Part shown: piece by piece, positions 44,844 to 59,205 of the stretch | How the letters are laid out: every line of letters begins with the position of its first letter | Numbering within the stretch: the stretch's first letter is position 1 | Made by a program: the position numbers and the translations under genes | DNA from: Trichosporon coremiiforme | Taxonomy: Eukaryota > Basidiomycota > Tremellomycetes > Trichosporonales > Trichosporonaceae | Length of the DNA stretch: 64,000 nt | Direction: 5' to 3' | Assembly: GCA_039545355.1 (NCBI GenBank) | Contig: BCJJ01000027.1 | Location: 124,001-188,000 of the forward strand | The notes under the pieces: generated by a model | Database searches by the model: none | The model's input: only the letters and a program-made list of their open reading frames with translations | What the model was told of the DNA's origin: nothing

Positions 44844-45299
44844 GTTTTGGTGCTGCCGGCGGAAATCTGATCGCTCTTGAGCTCAGGTCAGACGGGTCGT
44901 TGTTCTTCGTTTCGGTCGTATCTTCTCTTCCGTTTGTCTGCCTTTAAATGTCGGGCTGGTGCGTGCAAGGATGGAGCTCGATACTGATGCTTACAGTTAT
45001 TTACGAGCCGATCATGCAGCAAGTGGTTATACAGGCGGCGGAAACAATGACGTGGGACGGAAGCAAATGAATCAACACGTCACTGCAGTCGCCGTCGCCG
45101 GTCTGTTGTGGTCTCGAGATGCAGTCAGCCGCCTGGGATCGGTCTCGTCCTAGTCCATTGCCGCCCAACTCTCGCCGCTCATCACCGCGCAAGGGTCAAC
45201 CAGCTGTCGTGCGCATCGCCGACACAGCAGTGCCACCCATGGTGGTTTGTCCTTGGTAACCCCTGCTCCAATCCCATTGCGAGTGCACCCAAGGCTCTC
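44844..45299. other. intergenic, divergent promoter region
   Basis: This stretch separates the divergent U5-40K and MYST acetyltransferase genes. The MYST frame is open upstream to 45108, so the start at 45300 is a choice. No clear motif was seen. Confidence 0.5.
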
Positions 45300-48554
<3,255 letters not shown>

Positions 48555-49187
48555 CCGTAAGTAGCCCTATTTTATCCTAGATCAACCTCTGCATGTAATA
48601 TTATCATAGTCTTATGTCTCGATAGCACTGGTACGTGATGTGCGGTGCAAAGTTCAAGGTAAGGAGCAAAGAGGAGCAAAGAAAAGCCAGATGAAGCCGA
48701 ACGGACGTCGGCAAAACGGCTGAATCGGAAGGATGGAGGATACAGCTTACCGCGAATGCGGCACTCATCAGAGCTCGTATAGTGTAGGTGGTTATCACCG
48801 TCCGTTGTGGTTCCTTATCGCACCGCGATCCGGGCTGACCGCTGTTCGACTCAGCGTGCGAGCACGTCTTTTTGGTTTTAGTCCGGGATCAGGCTATAGC
48901 CCTCGCTGGCTATCTTCTGGCCTGGTCGAAGTACTGCTTCTGATGTAAATGGGGCAGAAATATACGCCGCCAAGCATCGATGTTTTGTTCTCTCACCTTG
49001 AGGAACATGAGCCTGCCACATCGATCTGAGGCCCTTCGCCCCATTGGCACCCTCCTCTTCTCCCTGGGCACTTTCAGCCTCTGTTTATGCTACAGATACC
49101 ACGCTTGAAGCAGTACTGGGAGCAAGCAAGTGCGGCTGGAGGGCGGCCAGCAGGCGTGTGCGCGAGCTCCGGGTGCCGCTCGTGTCC

Positions 49188-49279
49188 GTTTGATTGGCTC
49201 AGCCCGGTTAGCGCGACAGATTGCAATGCCTCGAGCAGCTCATATCTGTAGGTCCTTGGTTCGAATCCGAGATCAAACT
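49188..49279 (+). tRNA. tRNA-Cys(GCA) with 17-nt intron
   Basis: A complete cloverleaf can be drawn. The acceptor stem pairs GTTTGAT (49188-49194) with ATCAAAC (49272-49278), seven of seven. The anticodon stem is ACAGA (49216-49220) with TCTGT (49245-49249). The loop TTGCAA is followed by a 17-nt intron (49227-49243) after position 37 and then A, so the anticodon is GCA. The T arm is CTTGG/CCGAG around TTCGAAT. The internal promoter B box GGTTCGAATCC is perfect and the A box TGGCTCAGCCCGG fits. One D-stem pair is mismatched (T12 against C23). The GGTCCTTGGTTCG part matches known fungal tRNA-Cys. Confidence 0.93.
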
Positions 49280-49282
49280 GGC

Positions 49283-49287
49283 TTTTT
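49283..49287 (+). terminator. RNA polymerase III terminator of tRNA-Cys
   Basis: A run of five T residues starts four bases after the discriminator base, the standard polymerase III stop signal. Confidence 0.85.
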
Positions 49288-51565
49288 AGCTTCTCTCAGC
49301 CCTCCAAGGTGTGTGCGAGAGTCATGCACGATCTCCGGGGATCCTGGAGGACCTTAAGCTCGGATGGCAGAGGAGGTCCAGCAGTTAAAAGGGAGCAGTG
49401 GCTGCCTGGGGCCGACCGGGTCCCGAACGTCAACTTGTTGCCTAACGGGAAGCACAGCGGGGCTCTTCCATGTCCATGGGGTCAGAAGAATAAGGGCTGC
49501 TGTCCCAGAAGTTGTGAGAAATGGGGAACTTATGGCTCGAGCGAGGTGGCGATCGATGCACGTCACAAGACGGCCGTGGCGGACGGGAAATGAGGAGACG
49601 ATCTTATCTGATTGCTACCGGTACCTGATCAAACCAGGGGGTCGGCACGCGCCGGCATGCCCGGTATGACAGCTACTTGTAAAGTGGACCCTTTTCTAAT
49701 TGCTACAGCGTACTCTGGGCAAGCGCCACCGGCTTCGATGCAGCATTGCCCCCCTCAAGAATGACATCGAGGGTCCCGAGGGGCAACCCGTCGCGGCTCA
49801 GCGGCGCCCAAAAGATGGCCCTTCAAAGCAGTACCGGCGGGTGAAGGGGCCGGCGGCAGTCGATGACCATAAGATCTTGATCAACGGGACAACTTACGCC
49901 CGGTATCACTGTCTCGTCGTCGGTAACCTGCTCGCTGCGAGAGTCTCCGATGGGCCCCTCGATCGATGGTGGACAGCGCCGCCTCGCCGATCGAGGAGAC
50001 CGCATGGAGCGGCCTCCACATAGCGCATACATCGCATGGACTTGCATCGTTTGCACCGTCGCGTTCCCGTACTGTGTTCCATGCACGCGGGCCGTTCCGG
50101 TCCAGCGGCAGCGAGTGCCGGCGGTGACTGACCCACCGGCAACAATGCTGGCCCGGTGTCAGAAATTTCTGAACCATCAAGACTCTGCGACATGACAGTC
50201 TATCTATCAGCTCTACATTCCAACCATGGAACGCAGAACATGCATGACACTTCTGGTATACAGTCGCGGAAGCACACCAAAGCTGATCAGCACAGCGTAC
50301 ATCCCAGCACTGCATGCACTGCAGCGGGTGGCGAGGGCCCCGGTAAGCGATGCAGGTGAGTTTACCGGTAACTGAAGCTGTTGTTAGCCGGAGAACAAGC
50401 TTCAACTTTTTCTCGCTTCGCGGACTTGGACATAAGGGTTATCAGTTATCGCCAGACAGGCCGGGCATGTGCCTGATCTCCAGCGCTCGTGCCGCTCACG
50501 CTGGCGCTGGTGATCGATAGCCGCGCACGCGCGCAGGACGACGGGCAGCAGCACGCCAGCTGCCCGGGCATGATGCCGGGTGGCGGCGCCAGAGCCGAGG
50601 GACGAGCATGGCGTTCCTGAACTTTCCGGCGGCCCTGAGGAGCCCGTGCGCCGAGTCGGCATGCGGCATGGCTGCAGGCTCCTGTGCTGGATTACGAGTG
50701 GACGCACCGAGGAACCGGCAGAAAATACAAATCTGGGTACGAGGGTTAATTCCAATAGTCACCGTTGGTTTCGCTTATGTTTGTTATTGTGCCAGAGTTA
50801 CGTACGGACCAGGCGAGCGACCCGAAGGCAGCGCTGGCCAAGCAATGAGCGGCGTGAGCGCTCGGTCCTCTCTGCTCTTAGCTACGCATAGTGGAATGTG
50901 TTGCCCGGCTAGTTGAAGACTCCATCGGCATCGGCTCCACCGCTATCCCCGGTCGGAGTATGGAATCGGATGGCGCGAGGAGCTACACTCGATGGATTGA
51001 TTGCTGGAGAGGCATGGAGGGCCCGTGGGGGTGGACTGCAGGCGGCGTCGGTAGCTGGGTTGAATGGACCTATCGTCGCATCGGACCAGCGTTCCCCCAC
51101 CCTAGGCTCAAGGCTCAGCTGTAATACGGTACGAGAGCTCGGCAATGTGGAGGGTTAATTGCTATTTGAACGGGTTTGGCTGCACTGGGCGACTGATGCC
51201 ATCACGTGCATGTGCAGCGATCGGCCGGAGATGGCGAGATCGCATGTGAGTGTTTACTACCCGGCGGCCGCGGTGCCACAGCCAATGAGCCCTGCAGGAC
51301 TCGACCGGACACCGTCACTGCAGTGACGACGCACCGCACCACGACACGACGCGCCGCATATCCGTCTCCCTCGACACCCCTGTATAACCGGTGCAACCGG
51401 CTTCAGACCCCCTCAGATCCGCTTACATCTCCATTTTCTCCTCATACCCGGATCTTCACCTCGCTCCATCTCTCCTGTCCATACATATAGAGAGCATATC
51501 ACAGCGGCCCTTCCTCTTTCCACGTCAACACACACACACACGCCCCGCACAGCAACTCAGTCACA

Positions 51566-54046
51566 ATGGCTTTCCCAAGGCCTAAACCCACTACTGTGAG
51601 TAGCTTTTGCTCCCGGCTACGGGCTGGCCAACGGCGCAAATGTCGTGGAACCGCATTGCAGCGCCGCGGAAGCGAGAAGAAGCGAGAGCACGAGCTGACG
51701 AGCGCAGATGGAGACGATGGCGATGGTGAGTCGGCGACAACCGCTGAACAGCGGCCAGCAACCGATGGCAACAAGTTACTGACACCCCGCAAGGAGCGCG
51801 CCAACCCTCCCTTCAACGTCCGCACGCTCGCTGCCACGATGCAGGGCTCGGAGAAATCGCTCAAGCTCAAGGAGAAGTTCATGGCCGAGATTGCGCGCCA
51901 CCCGGCCTTCCGTAACAACGACATCCACGACCTGACCAAGGATGAGGTGCGCGAGCGCACCGCCGAGAAGTTCGCTTCCATGGTCTATTTCTTCACATCC
52001 GAGTCGATAGAGGCTTTCCAGGAGCGCATGGCCCTCATCTCCATCGCTGACCCCGCGTTCTGGGTGAGTTACCTGAACGATCGCGAGCGGCGGCTAGCCG
52101 ATCGCAGTGATCGCATCGCTTCTCAGACAGATTCGCTGACTGTGCCAGACCCGTTTCGGTGTCCACTTCGGTCTCTTCCTCGGCGCCCTCCGCTCGAACG
52201 CTACCCCCAACCAGCTCTGTCAGTAGGAAGCATGGCTGAGCTCAGCCATGAATCAGTCACCAGGACCACGCACTGACGCCTCACAGCGTACTGGATTGAG
52301 AAGGGTGCTCTTGGCCTGAACGGCGTCATCGGATGCTTCGCCATGACTGAGCTCGCTCACGGCTCCAACGTCGCCGGCCTCGAGACCGAGGCCGTCTACG
52401 ACCACGACTCGGACGAGTTCGTCATCCACACCCCTCACCTCGGTGCCACCAAGTGGTGGATCGGCGGTGCCGCCTCGACCTGTACCCACGCCGCCGTGTT
52501 CGCTCAGCTCATTATCGATGGCAAGAGGCACGGTGTCAAGACATTTGTCGTCCAGCTCCGCGACACTGAGACCTTCCGCCTTCTTCCCGGTGTCACTATC
52601 GGCGACATTGGTAAGAAGATGGGCCGTGACGGTATCGACAACGGTTACATCCAGTTCACCTACGTCCGCGTTCCTCGCGCCCACATGCTCATGAAGTACA
52701 CCCAGGTCTCGCGCCAGGGTGAGGTCACTGAGCCTCCTCTCGCCCAGCTCACCTACGGTGCTCTTCTCGGTGGCCGTACCTCGATGGTCGCCGATTCGTC
52801 GAACACTGCCAAGAAGGCGCTCACCATTGCGGTTCGCTACGCCGCCGTGCGTCGCCAGTTCGCCTCCGCGGGCAACGCCGTCGAGACCCAGCTCCTCGAC
52901 TACCCCATCCACCAGCGCCGCCTGCTTCCCTTCGTCGCTCAGGCCATCGCCATTGGTTTCACTGCCCAGAAGCTCAATGCCATGTACACGGACATGACCG
53001 AATCGCTCGAGCGCCTCGAGCCCGGAGACCCCTCGCTCATGGAGACGATCGAGAAGCTCAAGGAGACGCACTCGACCTCTGCCGGTCTCAAGGCGTTCTG
53101 CACCTGGGCGTGTCTCGAGACGATCGAGAAGTCGCGCCAGACCCTTGGTGGCCACGGCTATTCTGCCTACTCGAACCTCCCTGCCATGTACGCCGACTTT
53201 GCGGTCCAGTGCACGTGGGAGGGTGACAACACTATTCTTGCCCTCCAGGCCGGCCGTGCCCTCGTCAGCGCCTACTCTGCCGCCGTCTCGGGCAAGAAGG
53301 TCGCCCCTGGTGTCGCCTATCTCTCGGACCCCAAGACGCTTTCTGCCAAGAGCGACGGCTCTTTCTCGCTCGCCGACATCCAGAAGGCGTGGGAGTGCGT
53401 CGCCGCCAACGCCGTCAAGCGCGCTGCGGCCGAGTACGCGCTCTTCCGCAAGGAGGGCATGAACAAGCACGACGCCATGGAGCGCTGCTCGCAGGCACGC
53501 TTCACCGCCGCCAAACTCCACACGACCGGCTACATCTTTAAGATGTTCCGCGCCGCCGTCGAGGAGATGGAGGCCTCGCCCGAGACCGATGTCCTCCGCA
53601 CCGTCGCGCACCTGTACGGCCTGTGGCAGATCGAGGAGCTCCAGGGCCCTTTCCTGAAGTACGGCTACTTCTCTGGCGAGCAGATCGACTCGATCTCGCT
53701 CAAGGTCAACGACCTCTGCCTCGAGGTGCGCCAGTATGCTGTGCCGCTGATCGACTCGTTCGCGCTCTCGGACCACATCATCAACTCACCCCTCGGCAAG
53801 TGGGACGGCGCCATCTATGAGGCCTACTTTGCCCAGGTCCAGGCCTCCAACCCTCTCCCCAAGGAGCACCCGTACTTCACGCGCCTCATCAAGCCGCTCC
53901 TCGACCGCCAGCCCGGAGACCTCGAGGACGCCGGAGAGGAGATGGGCCTCGACGACGAGATCACCTCCCTCGCCGAGGCGAGCAAGCAGGCCATCAAGGC
54001 TGCAAAGGCCGCCAAGGCTGCCAAGGGCGCGAAGAAGCAGAAGTAG
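51566..54046 (+). CDS. POX1: acyl-CoA oxidase
   Basis: FAD enzyme catalysing the first step of peroxisomal beta-oxidation, converting acyl-CoA to trans-2-enoyl-CoA with release of hydrogen peroxide. Exons 51566-51595, 51708-51725, 51794-52063, 52149-52218 and 52287-54046 give 715 residues, the usual size. Signature blocks: GCFAMTELAHGSNVAGLET, THDHDSDEFVIHTP-like AVYDHDSDEFVIHTP, KWWIGGAA, RYAAVRRQF and GGHGYSAYSNLP. Catalytic Glu lies in the expected C-terminal WEGDNTIL segment. Exon 2 is only 18 nt (METMAM). Exon 4 ends one base into a codon, with donor GTCAGT. The C-terminus is KGAKKQK, not an SKL-type peroxisomal signal. A TATAA motif lies ~180 bp upstream. Identity is secure. Confidence 0.94.
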
Positions 54047-54304
54047 AATGTTATAATATTGTAGTTCTTTGTAGATCTAGACCAGCAATGGAACTTTTAG
54101 ACGTGTATGACCTTGGTTGCGAGCAGTACTGGTCGTGCCACAAAATGCTGCTCAGTCGGTGGCAAACACACACGCATCCATATCAGCATTACGAAAATTC
54201 TTCAAATCGCCACGACAATCACACAGCCAATGCAACAATGCAGAGATTATTAGATGAGGTATGATTGCATATTCTACAACACGCAAACAGAGCTATGACA
54301 ACGC

Positions 54305-55481
54305 TTAGTCGAAGAGACCGAAGCCCATGTCGTCGTCCTCATCCTCCTCCTCCTCCTCCTTCTTCTCCTCGGCGGCGGGGGCGTCGCCGCCAGCAGCAGC
54401 AGCCTCGGGGGCGGCGGCAACGGCGAAGGCCTCGGGGTTCTCGAGGTATTCCTTGATCTGTCTTGTCAGCTAAAGCTCTCGACAAATAGCAAAGATTGTG
54501 ATGGGTTATCAGAGTGTGAATACAGAATGAAGGTTCGTCTCTTCGCGTGCTGGACTGCGGTGAAGCCGGCCCAGCGGTGCGATAAGAAATCTTCAGTGGA
54601 AAATGTTGAACATCATATGATTGGGGGGACAGGAAAAACACTTACCTTCTCGGAACCCTCGAAGGTGTAGTCGGTGGCGACCGAGACGGCGAGGAGGTCC
54701 TTGTAGGCGTTGACAAGGGAGTGGGTGACCGAGGCAATGGTGGGGATGCCGGTAGCGAGCGAGATGGCGGCAATGGTCTTGATCTGCGACTGGAAGGTGT
54801 CGAGGATGGTCTTCTCCTCGATGTCGAGAACCGAGGGGGCGAAGATCGAGCCGTCGTCGTAAACAGCAACAACAGTCATACCGTAGGTGAACGGCGAGAT
54901 GTTGAGCATGTTAAGGAGGGTAGCCTCGGACGAACCGACCTTGGAGCCGGCAGCGACGACCTGGACGTCGTTGACGATCTCAATGGTACCACGGGCAATC
55001 TTGGTGGGGATACCGAGAGCCTGGAAGAAGGAGGTCTTTCCGGGCTCCATGCCGGTGTTGCCGGCGGGGACGTAGACGTCGACGGGGGCGAGGGCACCAG
55101 CACGGGCAGGGGCGGCAACGACGTTGGAGACAATGGTCTCACGAACCTCCTTGAGGTCACCGTTGGTGAAGACGAAGCCAACGTTGCCCTTGACGTAGGG
55201 GAGGACCTTCTCGAACTCGGGGAAGTCCGCGATCATGGTGCGGAGAGCGCGGCGGACCATGGTGTTCTTGCCCATGAGGACGACACCGTTGTCACGGATC
55301 GACTGACGGATCATGTGGCACTGCTGCGACGAGACATTGTCGATGTTGACGATGAAGAGGGAGGCTGCACTGTTAGCTAATGTCCTGACTCCTTGTAGCT
55401 GCAAATCTACTCACGGTACTTCTCAATAAGCTGGCGAAGCTTGACGAAGTAGAGCTCCTTGTCGGCACGGGAGGCACCCAT
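54305..55481 (-). CDS. RPP0: ribosomal stalk protein P0 (uL10)
   Basis: Base of the large-subunit stalk that anchors P1/P2 dimers and recruits elongation factors. Exons 55415-55481, 54646-55364 and 54305-54457 give 312 residues. Typical blocks are [43 protein letters not shown] and [11 protein letters not shown]. The Ala-rich hinge leads to the universal acidic C-terminal peptide ending [10 protein letters not shown]. Codon choice is strongly biased, as in highly expressed genes, which is why long antisense frames appear opposite it. The second intron is 188 nt, long for this window, as ribosomal protein introns often are. It is divergent from the PPR-like gene. Identity is secure. Confidence 0.96.
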
Positions 55482-55942
55482 TGTGATTGATTTCTTGACG
55501 GTGGTGGGGGTGGTGAAAAGGTGAAAGCTTTGAGTCTCCCAAGTGAACTTCCTGTTGAAGTCAGAAGGTGTTTTAAAGACTGTGGTGAGGAGAGAACTCG
55601 ACGCAGCAGCAATCGATGCATGAAAATCGGTGCACACCCGCCAGCGAGCGACGGTGCGAGGGCGAGCAAAAGTGGAGGTGCACCGTGGGAGAGTTTGATA
55701 CTGCACCCTGCGGAAATGTCGGAAATAGTGTACCACGCGGTCGTGGCGCTTGACATTGGGCCTGTTTCTTGTTGGCTGGCTCTGTTGAGCTTTGAGATTT
55801 CGAGCGCGAGGGCTGAGCACCGTCGCAAAGCTACTACCCAAGCTATCACGCCCCCGCGAGCTCGTCGCCGAAGCCGCTCACTGCCGCCTAACAACGACCA
55901 GCACGACACACGCCCACTGGCCACGCGAATGGCCGGGGCGTG
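55482..55942. other. intergenic, divergent promoter region
   Basis: This 461-bp stretch separates the divergent RPP0 and PPR-like genes. No TATA box in standard position; no motif I can name with confidence. Confidence 0.5.
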
Positions 55943-57451
55943 ATGCTCGTTCCCACCGTGTTGCGCAACATCGTGCTGCCGTACCTGCGGGGAACGGCGG
56001 AAAACGCAACAACAGCTGCGTACCGCAAGGTCTCGGTCGCGTCCATCTCGAGCTCGACACGGCATGCGCGCCCAGCTGAGGCTACGGCTGTGCGCGACTC
56101 GAGTGACGGTGCATTCCGGATATGGGAGCCCGTCTTTGCGCACTCGCCCGGGCCACGGCCACCACCGGAGCCGCCGAGATCAATACGGAGGAGAGCTCCG
56201 TCACCACCGGAACCGGACTTTGGCGTAACGGAGTGCAAACAGCAAACGAGAGAGAGGAAGGAGTACCAGCATGCCAAGGGTAGGTGGCTAGTTCATGGAC
56301 TACCTAACATCACAGCTGCATCGACACTAGCTCGCGATCCGGAAGTAAAGCCTCGAGCACAAACCGCGCCGAAGCGCCGTACGTTGGCTCCGCAGCGAAG
56401 GGGAAAGGTCAACGTCCCGCCGGCTGTCGAGAAGCTGCTCCGCGCAAAGTTGTACCGCATGGCCGTGTTCCACATCATCCGGACACCAGAGCTCATGACG
56501 AATGCGTCGCTGCTGATCCACGTTATCAATGTACTCGAGGCGAACGGTGCCGGAAAGCTCGCCGATCGGTTACGGACGACGATGGACCTGCGGACACGCG
56601 CAGACTCTAACCCGAACGAGCCGGCGCGCTTGTGGTCGAACCCGGGGTCGTCAGAGGTGCAGCGGCCGCCGACGTGGTGGCGTCTGCCGGTAATTCCGCG
56701 CGCAGTCGAATCGTACCCCGAGGCGACAGTGACGGAGCGGCGGACGCACTACTACAATCACCTGATCACGAGCTTCCTGACGAAGCAACACTCGGCGCCG
56801 TACGCATCCCTGGTGCGCGCGTCGGAGCAGGGCCCGCGCCCGCCGCTGCGCACGATGAAGTGTGTGCTCAAGTTTGTCGACCACCTTCGCGAAAAGCAGG
56901 GTTTCGTCCCCGACCGTGTCACTGTCAACATCATTATCAAGGCATGGCTCAACGCGATGGCGCGGAATACGGAGGGACACGGCGACCATGCTCGCGCGCA
57001 CTATGAGCGACAGGGTCTCGGGTCCGAGGAGCTCCGCGGTATCTTCGACGTTGTCGCGACGACGGTCGAGCAGGACATCACGGATCTGGCCAAGACCGGC
57101 GAGCTCGGCAAGGCGACCGTCACTGTCTCGGCCGCCTCGCCCGTCTTATCTACGACTACTGTGCCGCCTGCCGACTCTACGACGGTCAAATTCGAGTCCG
57201 CCAGAGCCAAGACCGAAGGCACAACCGACGCCACGGCACTCACGACACCCTTCAACCGCGCGATCAACTACGAGCACCACGTCAAGCCGTTCGGGAACAT
57301 GATGCGGCGTGCGTTCGCGCGCGTCGGCGACCACACGGGACGGATAGCGACCGAGCGCTGGATGTACCGCGTCGCGCAGCGGCTCGGCGTGCCCGACGAC
57401 AAGCTTCATGCGTCGGTCCGCCGTGCCGGCGAGGAGATGAAGAAGAAGTAA
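55943..57451 (+). CDS. basic PPR-like protein, probably mitochondrial
   Basis: The uninterrupted frame encodes 502 residues starting at ATG 55943 (MLVPTVLRN). The N-terminus is basic, with early Ser/Arg-rich stretches and few acidic residues, which fits mitochondrial import. The middle is helical, with pieces such as LIHVINVLEANGAGKLADRL and PDRVTVNIIIKAWLNAMAR that look like pentatricopeptide (PPR) repeats; two to four repeats at most. The end FGNMMRRAFARVGDHTGR resembles part of a further repeat. Positions 56280-56315 carry GTAGGT, CTAAC and CACAG exactly as in a 36-nt intron; because 36 is a multiple of three and lacks stops, both the spliced (490 residues) and unspliced products stay in frame. 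RNA binding is inferred only from the PPR-like pattern. Confidence 0.75.
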   Translation: MLVPTVLRNIVLPYLRGTAENATTAAYRKVSVASISSSTRHARPAEATAVRDSSDGAFRIWEPVFAHSPGPRPPPEPPRSIRRRAPSPPEPDFGVTECKQQTRERKEYQHAKGRWLVHGLPNITAASTLARDPEVKPRAQTAPKRRTLAPQRRGKVNVPPAVEKLLRAKLYRMAVFHIIRTPELMTNASLLIHVINVLEANGAGKLADRLRTTMDLRTRADSNPNEPARLWSNPGSSEVQRPPTWWRLPVIPRAVESYPEATVTERRTHYYNHLITSFLTKQHSAPYASLVRASEQGPRPPLRTMKCVLKFVDHLREKQGFVPDRVTVNIIIKAWLNAMARNTEGHGDHARAHYERQGLGSEELRGIFDVVATTVEQDITDLAKTGELGKATVTVSAASPVLSTTTVPPADSTTVKFESARAKTEGTTDATALTTPFNRAINYEHHVKPFGNMMRRAFARVGDHTGRIATERWMYRVAQRLGVPDDKLHASVRRAGEEMKKK

Positions 57452-57627
57452 GGAGGCGTAACATAGCATTAGCATTTTGTCTTTGCATCGTTTGCATTTT
57501 CTCTAGAATCATCATATGCAAAATTGGAACACCCTCAAACAGAGCACATCGTGGAGCGTGTCGTGTGCTGACGCAGTTGTAGTGGTGCTAGTGTGCATGC
57601 TGATGATTGGTCTAATGATACAGATGT

Positions 57628-58645
57628 TTACACAGAGCCGACCTCGCCCTCGATCCACCAGTTGTCTGCCTCCCACCCAACATCGACGACGCGTAGGTAC
57701 TTCCCGCCCTCCGGCTTGTCCTCTTCCTTGCCGAGTACGGCGTAGCCGTCCTGCTTGGCCGCCGTGCGCACCAGGTCCTCGAGCTCGCCCTCGACAAACA
57801 GGTGGTAGTATCGGTGGAACACCTTCGGCTCCTCCTCCTCCTTGGGCTCCTCTTTCGGTGTCTCCTGCTCGGCATCCTCCTCGCCCTGTTTCCGCCTCCC
57901 CTTGACGATCTTTGCCTTGTCCTTCTTCTTCCCTGGCTCAGAACTCAGCACCCAAGGCACAAGCACGTCCTGCACCCTCTCTCCGCCCTCCGATCCCTCC
58001 TTCTGGTCCGCGAGACTCCCCATCTTCCGTTTAGAGTTGGGCCCCTGCTCATAAGCCCAGACGTAGATGAAGAACCGCCCCCCATTCCTCAGCGGCCGGA
58101 TCAGTGTCCGGACCGCATCCGCTCTCCGCTCAGGCGTACTCAGGTGGTGAATCGCAGCGACCGAGAGAGCAAAGTCAAACGTGTTCGGACGCCCCGGGTC
58201 CTGGCAGAGGTCGCCGAGGATGCACTCCGCGCCGCCCTCGAGCTGGCCGCGCGCGATCGAGAGCAGACCGCTGGACCGGTCCATCGCGACCGCGTAGTGG
58301 CCAGCTGCCTGCGCCGCTGGCAGGTATTTGCCGTTACCGGCGCCGGCGTCTAGTCCCAGTGAGTTGGGCGGGAGGGTGGAGAGGAAGCGCTCGATAAGGG
58401 GCCATGGCTGCTGTCAGCTATGTTGCCCGATGGGCTGCTAGAAACGCCCCGCGTCGCGTGGCCCCGCTCAAACAACGCCGAGACACACAGGCGCCGACGC
58501 GTCAGATCTGACTCACCTTGAACCGCGTCCGCGCAAAATGCGGCGCGATCGCCTCGTACACCTCGTGTACCTGGTTCTCCTCGTCTGCCGCCGGGTCCCC
58601 GCTTGCGGCGGCGGGGACAGGGAGCGGCTTCGTCGATCCGGGCAT
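57628..58645 (-). CDS. TRM9: tRNA wobble-uridine methyltransferase Trm9-like
   Basis: SAM-dependent methyltransferase that, with Trm112, completes mcm5U at tRNA wobble position 34. Exons 58517-58645 and 57628-58407 give 302 residues. Family blocks: VHEVYEAIAPHFARTRFK, PWPLIERFL, the SAM motif LDAGAGNGKYLP, VAMDRSSGLL and ALSVAAIHHLST. The conserved RFFIYVWAYEQ follows. A Lys/Glu-rich insertion of about 60 residues precedes HRYYHLFVEGELEDL, as in other fungal members. The intron (109 nt) ends in CTGACAGCAG, a NAGNAG acceptor: the second AG gives FKPWP, the first adds Gln. It is divergent from RPC11. Identity is secure. Confidence 0.92.
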
Positions 58646-59205
58646 GGTGCCTAACAGTTTCTAAACAGTTTACGTCTCCTGTCTCTGAACGATGAGGTTC
58701 AGTCACGGGACTACGTCGCGACAGAGTGGCAACAGAGTGGCGACAGAGTGGCAACAGCTTAGATACGTGTCCAGAGCAATCGAGACCAGGTGAAAACGAA
58801 GCCCGGCCGAGAGGCAAGTCAAGCCCGAAACGTGTGTCCGAAGATGGTCCGAGAGCCCGAACGGAAATCCGGATGTCGGGCGTCGTCCCTTGTGCTGGCC
58901 GAAATCGGATTGTCTGTTTGTTATTCTGGGCTCTTGCCCTCTGACAGGTTGGTTTGTGCGAACGGCGGAGCAGATAGCACGAGATGTAAGATCTGGTACT
59001 GCACGCGGAGGAGTCGAGGCACATCTCCGTCTTCTCGGCCGGGAACATTTTGGGTTTGCGTTCCTAAATTTCACCGATCGCCCATACCACACGAGTTCTG
59101 CGGAGATTACGGAGATTAAACTCATGTCCGTTGAGAATTCTTGCATCATTGTTGCCGCCCAAACGTCCAAAATAACATGTGTTCTAAGCCCAAAGGCATC
59201 GACCA
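58646..59205. other. intergenic, divergent promoter region
   Basis: This 560-bp stretch separates TRM9 from RPC11. It contains a short tandem array CGACAGAGTGGCAACAGAGTGG near 58,719-58,756 in which (CG or CA)ACAGAGTGG recurs three or four times. Nothing else was identified. Confidence 0.55.

Larger units (their letters stand above)
48555..51565. other. gene-poor interval holding one tRNA gene
   Basis: Apart from tRNA-Cys (49188-49279) I find no splice-consistent protein gene in this 3-kb stretch. Its last ~350 bases form the acyl-CoA oxidase promoter and leader, with TATAA at 51383-51387 and a CA dinucleotide run near 51,530. A 14-nt palindrome (TCAGAAATTTCTGA) is near 50,159. No long terminal repeats were recognised beside the tRNA gene. 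Confidence 0.55.

Noticed and set aside
48555..51565. Retrotransposon remnant beside the tRNA gene
   Set aside because: tRNA-flanking insertion is common in fungi, but I found no paired terminal repeats, primer-binding site or reverse-transcriptase motif.
52253..53776. 507-codon minus-strand frame opposite acyl-CoA oxidase
   Set aside because: Same codon-bias artefact as above; the plus strand encodes a complete, conserved enzyme.
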